From Dysgonomonas sp. Marseille-P4361 (lineage in GTDB: Bacteria > Bacteroidota > Bacteroidia > Bacteroidales > Dysgonomonadaceae), in the NCBI RefSeq assembly GCF_900343125.1, contig NZ_OPYL01000011.1, positions 1 through 45,496 on the forward strand: a DNA stretch of 45,496 nt. The letters are read 5' to 3'. Shown here one piece after another: positions 31,013 to 38,566 of this stretch. Position 1 is the stretch's first letter. Every line of letters begins with the position of its first letter. The notes under the pieces were generated by a model. It did not search any database. It worked only from the letters and a program-made list of their open reading frames with translations, and was not told the origin of the DNA. The position numbers and the translations under genes were made by a program.

Positions 31013-31927
31013 ATGAGAGAAATTTACAACAAATTCCTTTTTACCATCATGTTATTAGCGGCAGCGATGGTAGTTCCTGCATGCGGGAGCGACGATGATG
31101 AAGATGACGGAGGGGGCAATGGTGGCGGAGGAGGAAACACGCCTGCCGTAAAAATGCTACCGACCAAGATTTACAACACATTGGAAATGGCAAAGATTAC
31201 AGCCGAATTTAAGTATGATGGTAAAAACCGCATTACGGAAATTATCAACAACCTGTCGACTGATAATGCTTCGTTCAAAAGTGAAACAAAGGCTAAGTAC
31301 ACCATCACCTATACGGATAATCTTGTTACCAAAGTACACATGAAGTCGGAAGGCACAGGAAGCCATCAGACGGGAGTGCATGTTCTTGAAGACACTTACA
31401 CTGTAAGCTACAGTGGCAATAAAGTAATGATAGAACTGGTAAGTAGTTACAACAGTTTCGAAACCTCAGGAAAAGGTTCTGCTCTGGGTGTTATCACACT
31501 CGAAGTGGATGGCAACGGCAGAGTGACAAGCCGTGACGAAAGCTGGGAGGATGGAAGAACATCTAAAGGATTTTTTATCTACGACAAGAACGGAAATCTG
31601 ATAGAGGATGCTTATACCGGAAAAAATGTTGACGGGAATAATTACATTATGGGAGGTAGATATGAGTATGACGACAAAAATAATATCTTTGCCGCCATCA
31701 ATGCACCACACTGGTTTGGTCACCTTCCATTGCCTTTGTTTAGCTACAAGGGGGTAAACAATGAGGTGAAAAACATCAGTTATAACAATTCTTCTACGGA
31801 GGCGAATACCGGTACTACGACCTATACATACAATTCGGACGGCTACCCTATCAGCTACAAAAACGAATCTGATATGCCGGGTGCTATGGATTCTGAATGG
31901 TTTGTAGAATATACAAAAGTGGATTAA
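31013..31927 (+). CDS. lipoprotein with YD/DUF4595-like repeats
   Basis: Start ATG 31013 gives a lipoprotein signal (MREIYNKFLFTIMLL...VPAC, Cys24); the ATG at 30944 lies upstream of the promoter box and hides the signal. The 304-residue product has an Asp/Gly-rich tether (DDDEDDGGGNGGGGGN). Short beta repeats of the form 'xYDGKNRITEIxN', 'VDGNGRVTSRDE', 'YDKNGNLIEDAY' and 'TYNSDGYPISYKNES' follow. This is the DUF4595/YD-like style of Bacteroidetes surface lipoproteins. Function unknown. A bidirectional terminator follows. Confidence 0.65.
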   Translation: MREIYNKFLFTIMLLAAAMVVPACGSDDDEDDGGGNGGGGGNTPAVKMLPTKIYNTLEMAKITAEFKYDGKNRITEIINNLSTDNASFKSETKAKYTITYTDNLVTKVHMKSEGTGSHQTGVHVLEDTYTVSYSGNKVMIELVSSYNSFETSGKGSALGVITLEVDGNGRVTSRDESWEDGRTSKGFFIYDKNGNLIEDAYTGKNVDGNNYIMGGRYEYDDKNNIFAAINAPHWFGHLPLPLFSYKGVNNEVKNISYNNSSTEANTGTTTYTYNSDGYPISYKNESDMPGAMDSEWFVEYTKVD

Positions 31928-31953
31928 AAAACATCTTTTATAAACATAAGAAC

Positions 31954-31991
31954 AAAAGCTTGCTCTCAATATCAGAGAGACAAGCTTTTTG
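31954..31991. terminator. bidirectional terminator
   Basis: AAAAGCTTGCTCTC and GAGAGACAAGCTTTTT pair with one bulge, with A and T runs on both sides; it serves the convergent genes ending at 31927 and 32013. Confidence 0.8.
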
Positions 31992-32012
31992 TTTGAAAAA
32001 TGTTATGGAGAA

Positions 32013-32897
32013 CTAAAAATCTTCTATTGATGTTTCGTCCAACGAGCTTTCGGGCGCCTGATCTATCAAATCCATAAACTGATCTAGCTTAGGTGTGATG
32101 ATGATCTGTGTACGACGGTTGAGCGATCTGCCTTCCTCTGTACTGTTGGTAGCTACAGGATTGTATTCGCCACGTCCTCCGGCAGTCATTCGTTTAGGAT
32201 CTATACCGTATTGATTTTGCAAGGTCTGAACGACAGACGAAGCACGCAATGTACTCAAATCCCAATTATTGCGAATATTAGCCCTAGAGATTGGCACATC
32301 GTCGGTGTTACCCTCTACCAATACATCGTATTCGCGATAGTCGAGAATAATCTTGGCAATCTTGCTCAGAATTTCGCCCGCACGTTCGCTGATTTCGTAA
32401 CTACCCGTACGGTAAAGCATATTGTCTGCCAACGAGATATAAACTACACCTTTCAGCACTTTGATGTCGAGGTCGCGCATCTCGTCGCGGCTAAGCGAAC
32501 GGGTAAGGTTGTTGACCATGACCAGGTTCAACGAGTCGGACTTGTTCTTTGTCCTTACCAGGTGTTGGATAAAACGATTCGATTCATTGATCTCGTCTAC
32601 TAGTTTCGAAATATTGGCATTCCCTTCCGAACTTTGCGACAGGCTCTTGTCCAGCGTACGTTGCAGATCGGCTAGCGTAGCCCTCAGATTGTCGTTATTT
32701 TGTTGTGCTTCGCGCAATCTTTCTTCAAGGCTTTGTACTCGCGTACGGCTTTCGGTCAGTTGCAGCTGGCTGTCTTGATAATCGTACCTCAGTTGGTTAT
32801 AATCGGCTTGCAGGTTGTTGAACTTACCTTGAGTAACACAGCCTGTAAACATAAGACCGGCTGCTGCTATCAGCAGCAATTTGACAGAATACTTCAT
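32013..32897 (-). CDS. OmpA/MotB-domain lipoprotein with coiled coil
   Basis: This 294-residue lipoprotein has a signal ending FTGC (Cys20). A long coiled coil follows (about residues 25-130, LTESRTRVQSLEERLREAQQ). The C-terminal OmpA-like peptidoglycan-binding domain (about 145-270) has VLVEGNTDDVPI, NWDLSTLRASSVVQTL, RMTAGGRGEYNPVA and NRRTQIIITP. It should anchor the outer membrane to the cell wall, and resembles the OmpA-type lipoproteins found throughout Bacteroidales. Monocistronic; the tail is acidic. Confidence 0.85.
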   Translation of the reverse strand: MKYSVKLLLIAAAGLMFTGCVTQGKFNNLQADYNQLRYDYQDSQLQLTESRTRVQSLEERLREAQQNNDNLRATLADLQRTLDKSLSQSSEGNANISKLVDEINESNRFIQHLVRTKNKSDSLNLVMVNNLTRSLSRDEMRDLDIKVLKGVVYISLADNMLYRTGSYEISERAGEILSKIAKIILDYREYDVLVEGNTDDVPISRANIRNNWDLSTLRASSVVQTLQNQYGIDPKRMTAGGRGEYNPVATNSTEEGRSLNRRTQIIITPKLDQFMDLIDQAPESSLDETSIEDF

Positions 32898-33479
32898 AAC
32901 TTTATTAAATTATAAATTCACTACCATTATAACGAGAAAGTCTATCTATTTGTTTTAACAGAAACACCAAAACAGAGGCATTAAATACCTTATTTTAAGA
33001 TATTTAACAAAGAAAAAGTATTTTTTATATACAAACGTGTTAATTAACACTTACCTCCATTGAGAAGAAAAGGAAAACGCTACCTCTATAGCATCTCCCT
33101 TTTCTATTACGTAGTATTAATTAAAAGAATGTTCTTGTCCTGATCCGACAAAATAAATAAGCTATAAATCAACGTACTAACAGCATACGTTTTACTTATC
33201 AGCTACCTTTTATCGCCAATATTGTTACTTATCCGGTTATTTTATCTGATTATTCTTCCGATTAGGAAATTGAGACAATGGGAAACTATATGATAGAAAA
33301 TATATTATATTGTGAGTCCTGTCTTTTTCAGTAAAATAGACTTAGTAAATTAACAATAAACAAATATATCTTTAAATGTCAAACACGAAGAAAATATTTA
33401 ATATTATTAACAAATAAAAAAGATGCCACATATATTGCGACATATCTTCATTTATCTATATACGAGTGTAAAACTTTAT
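32898..33479. other. 582-bp gene-free AT-rich region
   Basis: I find no frame with a plausible start and composition on either strand. It contains the promoter side of the OmpA-type gene and, near 33424-33450, an imperfect hairpin (AAGATG...CATATCTT) with a T run on the minus strand that may end the lipocalin-like operon. A TTTATCTATA sits at 33452-33461, but no phage gene follows it. Confidence 0.4.
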
Positions 33480-33950
33480 TTATTTACTATAATACTGCAC
33501 ATGCGACACTTCATGTATCTTCACATCGTCGTCGATAGGCATATTATGACGTTGCTCGTCTTCGTAGTAAGAAAGGAAGCTGCGAGATACTGAAAGGTTG
33601 CCGTCTTTCACTTTAAATTCTCCCTCGATTGTCTCTGTTTTATATTTCAAATACATTTTATTGCCTTCTACTGTATATGTCCCCGAGAGTTCATTATCAA
33701 CAAAGAAAGTACCAATTGTAGTAAATTCGATAGAAGTCGGATCTTTTTCCCACTCCAGGTACGCTTCAAAGTCTATCATGATCATACGATCGGCTTCTTT
33801 GTCCGATGTGCGTACAACAACATCATCTCCTACAAACTTCCACTTGCCAATCAGCGCCGCAGGGTTATCATTATCTTCATCACTTTCGCATGCTGTAAAC
33901 AGGCAAAGCGCCATCAGGGTAGTAAGTAAAAGTAAGCTTATTTTTTTCAT
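33480..33950 (-). CDS. lipocalin-like lipoprotein B
   Basis: This 156-residue lipoprotein has a signal ending FTAC (Cys21) and the body pattern ALIGKWKFVGDDVVVRTS, then FVDNELSGTYTVEGNKMYLK and EFKVKDGNLSVSRSF. It is the last gene of a four-gene minus-strand operon (spacers 46, 12 and 39 bp), all of the same lipocalin-like family. It differs from its neighbours in having an acidic tether after the lipidated Cys and a signal peptide nearly identical to that of the propeller lipoprotein at 28479-29765. Role unknown. Confidence 0.7.
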   Translation of the reverse strand: MKKISLLLLTTLMALCLFTACESDEDNDNPAALIGKWKFVGDDVVVRTSDKEADRMIMIDFEAYLEWEKDPTSIEFTTIGTFFVDNELSGTYTVEGNKMYLKYKTETIEGEFKVKDGNLSVSRSFLSYYEDEQRHNMPIDDDVKIHEVSHVQYYSK

Positions 33951-33989
33951 TTGTGTTAAAAGTTTATTTGTATTAAAAAACTCTATAAA

Positions 33990-34511
33990 TCATTCGCTGT
34001 CGGCATCTTCCGCTGGTCTGACAAGGTAGACTGCAACGGCACATTTTTCAACAACCAGATCGTCGGGAAGCTCTGCATCAACACCCATCTGTCCCATCAT
34101 CTTTATTCTATTTGCCATCACTTCGGTCATATCGGTACTGTAGATAAGCGTATCGCCTTTTATCTCAAAGCTGACCTCATCGGTACGCCCTCCCTCTTTC
34201 ATACTCAGCTTGTCACCCTCTATCCAGTACGTTTTATCATTGCCCAGATTGCTTAGTATCTTACCATCTTCGGTAAAGTCCAGTATCATCTGACCCATTG
34301 TTTCCTGCGTCAGAGCAAGGGCTGAAGACATAGTCAGTTGCATTTGCTCTGTAACGACCGAATCGGAGGTAAGTATATCTACCTTTATTTCAGAGAATTG
34401 CCATTTGCCAAGTATTGCTTTTTTCGTATCCACAGTTTGTTCCTGCGCATGAACAGAGAACAGGCTAGCCAATATCAACACAGCCAGCAAGATAAAGTTG
34501 TTCGTTTTCAT
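33990..34511 (-). CDS. lipocalin-like secreted protein C
   Basis: This 173-residue protein has a cleavable signal (ending VHAQ) instead of a lipobox. It shows the family pattern: KAILGKWQFSEIKVDILTSD, MILDFTEDGKILSNLGNDKT, YWIEGDKLSMKEG, VSFEIKGDTLIYSTD, then the conserved end DLVVEKCAVAVYLVR. It is closest to the upstream gene 34524-35078 (both have QEQ...ADxxKAILGKW and EVSFEIKGDTLIY), so the two arose by recent duplication. It lies 12 bp downstream of that gene. Confidence 0.7.
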   Translation of the reverse strand: MKTNNFILLAVLILASLFSVHAQEQTVDTKKAILGKWQFSEIKVDILTSDSVVTEQMQLTMSSALALTQETMGQMILDFTEDGKILSNLGNDKTYWIEGDKLSMKEGGRTDEVSFEIKGDTLIYSTDMTEVMANRIKMMGQMGVDAELPDDLVVEKCAVAVYLVRPAEDADSE

Positions 34512-34523
34512 ATTTATTTATTT

Positions 34524-35078
34524 TCAATTAATTTCAGTTTCTCCTTTTACTCGGGAAAAATAAACAGAGATAAAACATTTTTCGATTACCAAACCTTTAG
34601 GAAATTCCCGTTCTACACCCGTTTCTTCCATATCTTCACTCATATCCTCCAGAGCTTTTACCAGATCGCGCAATTTTTCGCCCAAATCGTAAAAGTAGAT
34701 AAGCGTATCGCCTTTTATCTCGAAAGATACTTCATCAACATTATTTTCTTCTCCATTCTTTGAGCTGATCATCTTGTTGCCGGACAAAGTATAATCGTAA
34801 CGATCGCCCTTATTATTTATGTAATAGTCATCGAAAAACTCTGCACCAACGATAGTTTCTTCCGTAGTTCCGATTGCCTGATCCAAAGCAACCCAAAACT
34901 TCTCAATTTTCGTAGTGGATGCCGAATCGGAGGTTACAATATCGGTTTTCACATCTGCAATAGCCCACTTGCCTAAGATTGCTTTCTGAGCATCCGCATT
35001 CTGTTCCTGCGCATGCACCGAAACGAGGTTCGAGAGCATCAGTATTGCGAATAATATAAGATTGGCAGGTTTTATCAT
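34524..35078 (-). CDS. lipocalin-like secreted protein D
   Basis: This 184-residue protein has a cleavable signal (ending VHAQ). It shows the family body KAILGKWAIADVKTDIVTSD, a YDYTLSGNKMISSKNGEEN strand, VDEVSFEIKGDTLIYFYDLG and the end GLVIEKCFISVYFSR. It is the duplicate of 33990-34511. All members keep the TDI/VDI-type text about 10 residues after GKW and end with EKC-x5-V/I-Y. Location should be periplasmic or secreted. Function unknown. Confidence 0.7.
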   Translation of the reverse strand: MIKPANLILFAILMLSNLVSVHAQEQNADAQKAILGKWAIADVKTDIVTSDSASTTKIEKFWVALDQAIGTTEETIVGAEFFDDYYINNKGDRYDYTLSGNKMISSKNGEENNVDEVSFEIKGDTLIYFYDLGEKLRDLVKALEDMSEDMEETGVEREFPKGLVIEKCFISVYFSRVKGETEIN

Positions 35079-35124
35079 TGTATGGTTCGTTTTTTATATA
35101 CAGACTTCTTGTTCTGAACAGTTT

Positions 35125-35604
35125 CTATTTCTTTCTCACATAAACTATTTTACAGATACATTTTTTGATATTAAATTCATCGCCCTCTGCTGATACCGAT
35201 ATTGACGATACAATATCTCTTGTCACATCTACTTCGGTGATGAGGGTATCTCCTTCTATTCTGAATTTCATTATTTCCATTTTCATCCCCAGATCTATAA
35301 GCAACGTATCACCCGAAATAGTATAGGTGTCATCTTTGGGAGAGTTGCCAATGGCTTTTCCATCGCTGGTAAATTCCATAGTCCAACTTGATAGTTCTTC
35401 TCTTATCGCAGCCTCGTAACCATCAAATATATTTTCAAGCTTATCTATATTGTTGGTGTTCGGAACATCTACGTCGTATTCTATATCCAGAAATTTCCAC
35501 TTGCCGACGATTCCTTTAGCTGTCTTATTCTCATTCCCTATACAAGCAGATAACAGACACACAGCCAACAGAATATAGCATAAAAAGATCTTGTTCATTT
35601 TCAT
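35125..35604 (-). CDS. lipocalin-like lipoprotein E
   Basis: First gene of the operon: a 159-residue lipoprotein with a signal ending LSAC (Cys21 from the first ATG; a second ATG lies two codons in). The body reads AKGIVGKWKFLDIEYDVDVP, WTMEFTSDGKAIGNS, YTISGDTLLID, FRIEGDTLITEVD and ends IKKCICKIVYVRKK, the family pattern. It starts back to back with the phage tail operon (161 bp between starts). I see no shared operator. Confidence 0.7.
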   Translation of the reverse strand: MKMNKIFLCYILLAVCLLSACIGNENKTAKGIVGKWKFLDIEYDVDVPNTNNIDKLENIFDGYEAAIREELSSWTMEFTSDGKAIGNSPKDDTYTISGDTLLIDLGMKMEIMKFRIEGDTLITEVDVTRDIVSSISVSAEGDEFNIKKCICKIVYVRKK

Positions 35605-35703
35605 TTAGTTATGTAGTTTTTAGTTTGCGACAAACCATTAAATCAAGCTGTAAAGGTAAGATTTTCAACACAAAAACAAGGTAACTTTCTGCTTTTTACA
35701 AAA

Positions 35704-35723
35704 TTCCTGCCAATTTATCTATT
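35704..35723 (+). promoter_or_regulatory. shared phage-gene upstream element, tail-operon copy
   Basis: TTCCTGC, then CAA, then TTTATCTATT, ending 42 bp before ATG 35766. It is the most likely promoter or operator region of the tail-terminase operon. Confidence 0.45.
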
Positions 35724-35765
35724 CATAGTAACTCTCAGAAAAAAACAATAAATAGCAACACGAGT

Positions 35766-36314
35766 ATGATAAACAGCATCATCAACCTGTTTCGCCAGCA
35801 GGCACAGCAACACAAAACCATCAAGGCTTTTTACTACAACCGCAAGTACGAACTGGGAAGCGGCAAAGACAGCTATCCGCTATTTTGGCTCGACGATCCT
35901 ATCCTCGGGCGCAATACGGGAAACGTATTTACCAATTCGGTCAATTTCGCCATCCTCTTTGTGCCCGACAAGGAGCGCAGCGTGACACAACTGCAAAGTC
36001 TGGCTTTCTCCATAGGGCTAAACATCATAGAACGCATCAAACAGCAAAGCAACCAACTGGGCATCAACATCCTGCCCGATTGGAGCTTCCTCACACTGAG
36101 CAACTACTACGACGACAATGCCTGCGGATGCCGTTTTTCGGTCAACTTTACGCAAGCCAACATGCAAAATCTTTGTCTGATAGACGAGCAATTCGATACA
36201 GAAAAAGAGTTTGAAACGAACGATGCACTCAACGATTTCGACCTTTCTCCCGCCAATCGTTGCGAAGTGTTTGTCAATAAGTTCCCCGAATTTGACCTAA
36301 AAACAAAACGATGA
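35766..36314 (+). CDS. phage virion-morphogenesis protein (tail completion-like)
   Basis: This 182-residue soluble protein begins MINSIINLFRQQAQQHKTIK, contains FVPDKERSVTQLQSLAFSIG and ends CEVFVNKFPEFDLKTKR. I recall this style from small structural genes between connector and tail-tube genes in Bacteroidetes prophages. The order (this gene, a gp10-like gene, a large tail protein) fits a neck or tail-completion role. Its stop overlaps the next start (ATGA). First gene of a four-gene operon; the precise function is unproven. Confidence 0.5.
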   Translation: MINSIINLFRQQAQQHKTIKAFYYNRKYELGSGKDSYPLFWLDDPILGRNTGNVFTNSVNFAILFVPDKERSVTQLQSLAFSIGLNIIERIKQQSNQLGINILPDWSFLTLSNYYDDNACGCRFSVNFTQANMQNLCLIDEQFDTEKEFETNDALNDFDLSPANRCEVFVNKFPEFDLKTKR

Positions 36315-36745
36315 ACAAAGCCCTGAACGCAGCCATAGATGCCATCGGGCGCGACATTGTACTCTTGGCACAGGAGATATTAGACGATAATGGTCTTGCC
36401 GACAGCCGTCTGCGCGATACAGTTTCGTACGCGGTAGACTATGGCGACAATGTGGTGGTGCGCGTGTTGATGGACAACTATATCGACTTTGTGGAAGCAG
36501 GTCGTGCGCCCCAAAAAGGCAAAAAACCTCCAATCAGCCAGCTCGAAGATTGGGCAAAACGGCGAGGCATCCCCACCGACAACGAGACGCTCTATGCCAT
36601 CTCCGAAGCCATCTGGCGCGATGGCTATGCCGCCCCCCCTATTCTTGCCACACTGGAGAGGGAGGTGGAGCAACGCTTCGACAGGGAATGGAGCGAAAGA
36701 TTATTCGACGCATTAATAACAGATTTAACAGCATATTTTAATTGA
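36311..36745 (+). CDS. phage tail completion protein (HK97 gp10-like)
   Basis: This 144-residue protein overlaps its upstream neighbour by 4 bp. The early IGRDIVLLAQEILDDNGLAD, the central DNYIDFVEAGRAPQKGKKPP and the late ISEAIWRDGYAAPPIL resemble the 'neck or tail completion' proteins in which a short region of Y-x-x-x-x-E-x-G-x-x-P-x-x is typical. It would join tail to head. It is followed after 2 bp by the large tail gene. Confidence 0.55.
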   Translation: MNKALNAAIDAIGRDIVLLAQEILDDNGLADSRLRDTVSYAVDYGDNVVVRVLMDNYIDFVEAGRAPQKGKKPPISQLEDWAKRRGIPTDNETLYAISEAIWRDGYAAPPILATLEREVEQRFDREWSERLFDALITDLTAYFN

Positions 36746-36747
36746 TT

Positions 36748-38547
36748 ATGGGATATTTAATTAAAGGATTTGACAAAATAGCTACTATCGAAGAACCGGC
36801 ACAAGTATCGCTCTCCGACAATCCTAACTTCATCACCTTCAGCAGCAAGTCCGGATCGGGCAGTCAGGCTGTTGATAATTATATTTTCACAATACATAAA
36901 AACCTAGCCGGCAACCCCAACCCTAAAATCACGTTCATAGAAGGAACAAATGCAAGCACCGGAGCCATTCACGAGTTTGAAGGAACAAATAGTATATCAG
37001 ACACCAGCGACACTAAGTTCTATGTGGATACCACTAGTCGCGGACGTACAGCCAACAACCTTAGAGAATGCCTGATGAAGAATTCGTTCTTTGGGCGAAA
37101 CTTCCATATCAGTCCGCCTTTCGAAGTGAACGAGTTGGCAGGCGGAAAATCTGAAATCGTTCTGAACGAAAATATTACACTCACCCCCAAAGGTAGAGGA
37201 GATCTGTACAAATTCCTTTTTACCCAAAAAGGCGATACGAATAATATTCTGCAACTCTTGCACGAACCAGCCTCCGGATCGACAAATGCTGACTCGATAA
37301 GCGGCGGTGCCAAAGATTGCGAAATACACCTCGACATCTACACCGACAATGGCGTTCTGCTGGGCGAGGAAGACAATCCGCTTCCTGCTTTTTCGGATGG
37401 AGAAAAACCATCTTACGACGCCAAAAAGAGCAAGTTTGGGACGTATGTCACCAGCATGAGCAAGGCTTATGTAGGGCAACCGCTTTGGTTCAACCTCAAT
37501 GCTGTTTCGTCTCCCTCCTTCTCGATGCCTCCCACAAAGGTGAAAGAATGGGCTAATCCGCATACGATAAAGGATTACAGAGTTATAGCCAAAAGAATAA
37601 TAGGTGCAGCCGACAAGAAAAGCAATCAGGATCCGTTCTTCCTCTCAAATGTTTATTACCAACTTACGGGTTATGGTCGCACCTTGGAGAAGAATGACCT
37701 TACGCCCTATGTGTTCGATACCTCGAAGAGCAAAATTCTGGAAACCGACAAGGAAGATAAGAGGAATGAAAAGAAGATAAAGTTACTCACTACCCAACCC
37801 GAACTGACACACACAGCCGGTCAGCTCCAATACCTCAACTTCATTCTCTCCGACCCTAACCGCAATACGGAAGAATCGTGGAAACTGGGACTTTTGTACA
37901 AATTCTATGCATCGCACGGAAGACCGATCGACGAGGTGACAGAAAATCTCATCCTCCCCCAGAAGCTGAATATGGTAAATACCATTCGTCTCAATCTCGA
38001 CACACTTCTTGCTGCTCGTCCTGCCGCTGCCCGTGTAGAGGTTTGCTTGTGCCAGTACGAAGAAGGAGAAAGATACATGGAAGAACCGACCATCTATGAG
38101 GTAAGTCATCCGCTTAGCTTCAGGGTTATGCCCGAATGCTTGTACAAAGTGCATGATTTTATATTCCTCAACCGTTTGGGCGGATGGAGCAGTGTCAACT
38201 TTTCGGGGACGGAGAAAACCGACTTCAAGACAAAGGCGACAACATTCTACCAGACACACACCCCCGACAAGGCGACAAGCAGCAGGATAGAAAACGTATT
38301 TAGCAAAGAGGTAACCGAATCGTTTACGGTAGAGACTATGCCCATCACACGCGAGGTATGCGACTGGCTGAAAGAGCTTAGCACATCCAAAGCCGTGTAT
38401 GAGGTGACAGACAACGAACAGTTGGGAAAAGAGTTCAGATATATCATTGTAGACGATATGAACATACGTCACGACACAAAGGACGAACTCTTCAAGATGG
38501 AAATGAAGTACCACTACACCGATTCGTATAATGCACGGATAGAGTAA
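36748..38547 (+). CDS. large phage tail structural protein
   Basis: Start ATG 36748 (MGYLIKGFDKIATIEEPAQV) follows the previous stop by 2 bp; the TTG two codons upstream overlaps that stop. The 599-residue protein is beta-rich, with an N-terminal SLSDNPNFITFSSKSG, a middle NTIRLNLDTLLAARPAAARV and an end FRYIIVDDMNIRHDTKDELF. Its place after completion genes suggests a tail-tube or baseplate-type component. It is far longer than most tail-tube proteins, so it may combine roles. Same operon as the terminase. Confidence 0.55.
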   Translation: MGYLIKGFDKIATIEEPAQVSLSDNPNFITFSSKSGSGSQAVDNYIFTIHKNLAGNPNPKITFIEGTNASTGAIHEFEGTNSISDTSDTKFYVDTTSRGRTANNLRECLMKNSFFGRNFHISPPFEVNELAGGKSEIVLNENITLTPKGRGDLYKFLFTQKGDTNNILQLLHEPASGSTNADSISGGAKDCEIHLDIYTDNGVLLGEEDNPLPAFSDGEKPSYDAKKSKFGTYVTSMSKAYVGQPLWFNLNAVSSPSFSMPPTKVKEWANPHTIKDYRVIAKRIIGAADKKSNQDPFFLSNVYYQLTGYGRTLEKNDLTPYVFDTSKSKILETDKEDKRNEKKIKLLTTQPELTHTAGQLQYLNFILSDPNRNTEESWKLGLLYKFYASHGRPIDEVTENLILPQKLNMVNTIRLNLDTLLAARPAAARVEVCLCQYEEGERYMEEPTIYEVSHPLSFRVMPECLYKVHDFIFLNRLGGWSSVNFSGTEKTDFKTKATTFYQTHTPDKATSSRIENVFSKEVTESFTVETMPITREVCDWLKELSTSKAVYEVTDNEQLGKEFRYIIVDDMNIRHDTKDELFKMEMKYHYTDSYNARIE

Positions 38548-38566
38548 GAACGAAGAAAGAGTACAG

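Noticed and set aside
7089-35437. TTATCTAT sites at 1950, 7089, 22899, 33452 and 35430 as further regulon members
   Set aside because: Three lie inside coding sequence, and those at 22899 and 33452 lie behind genes with no phage gene following.
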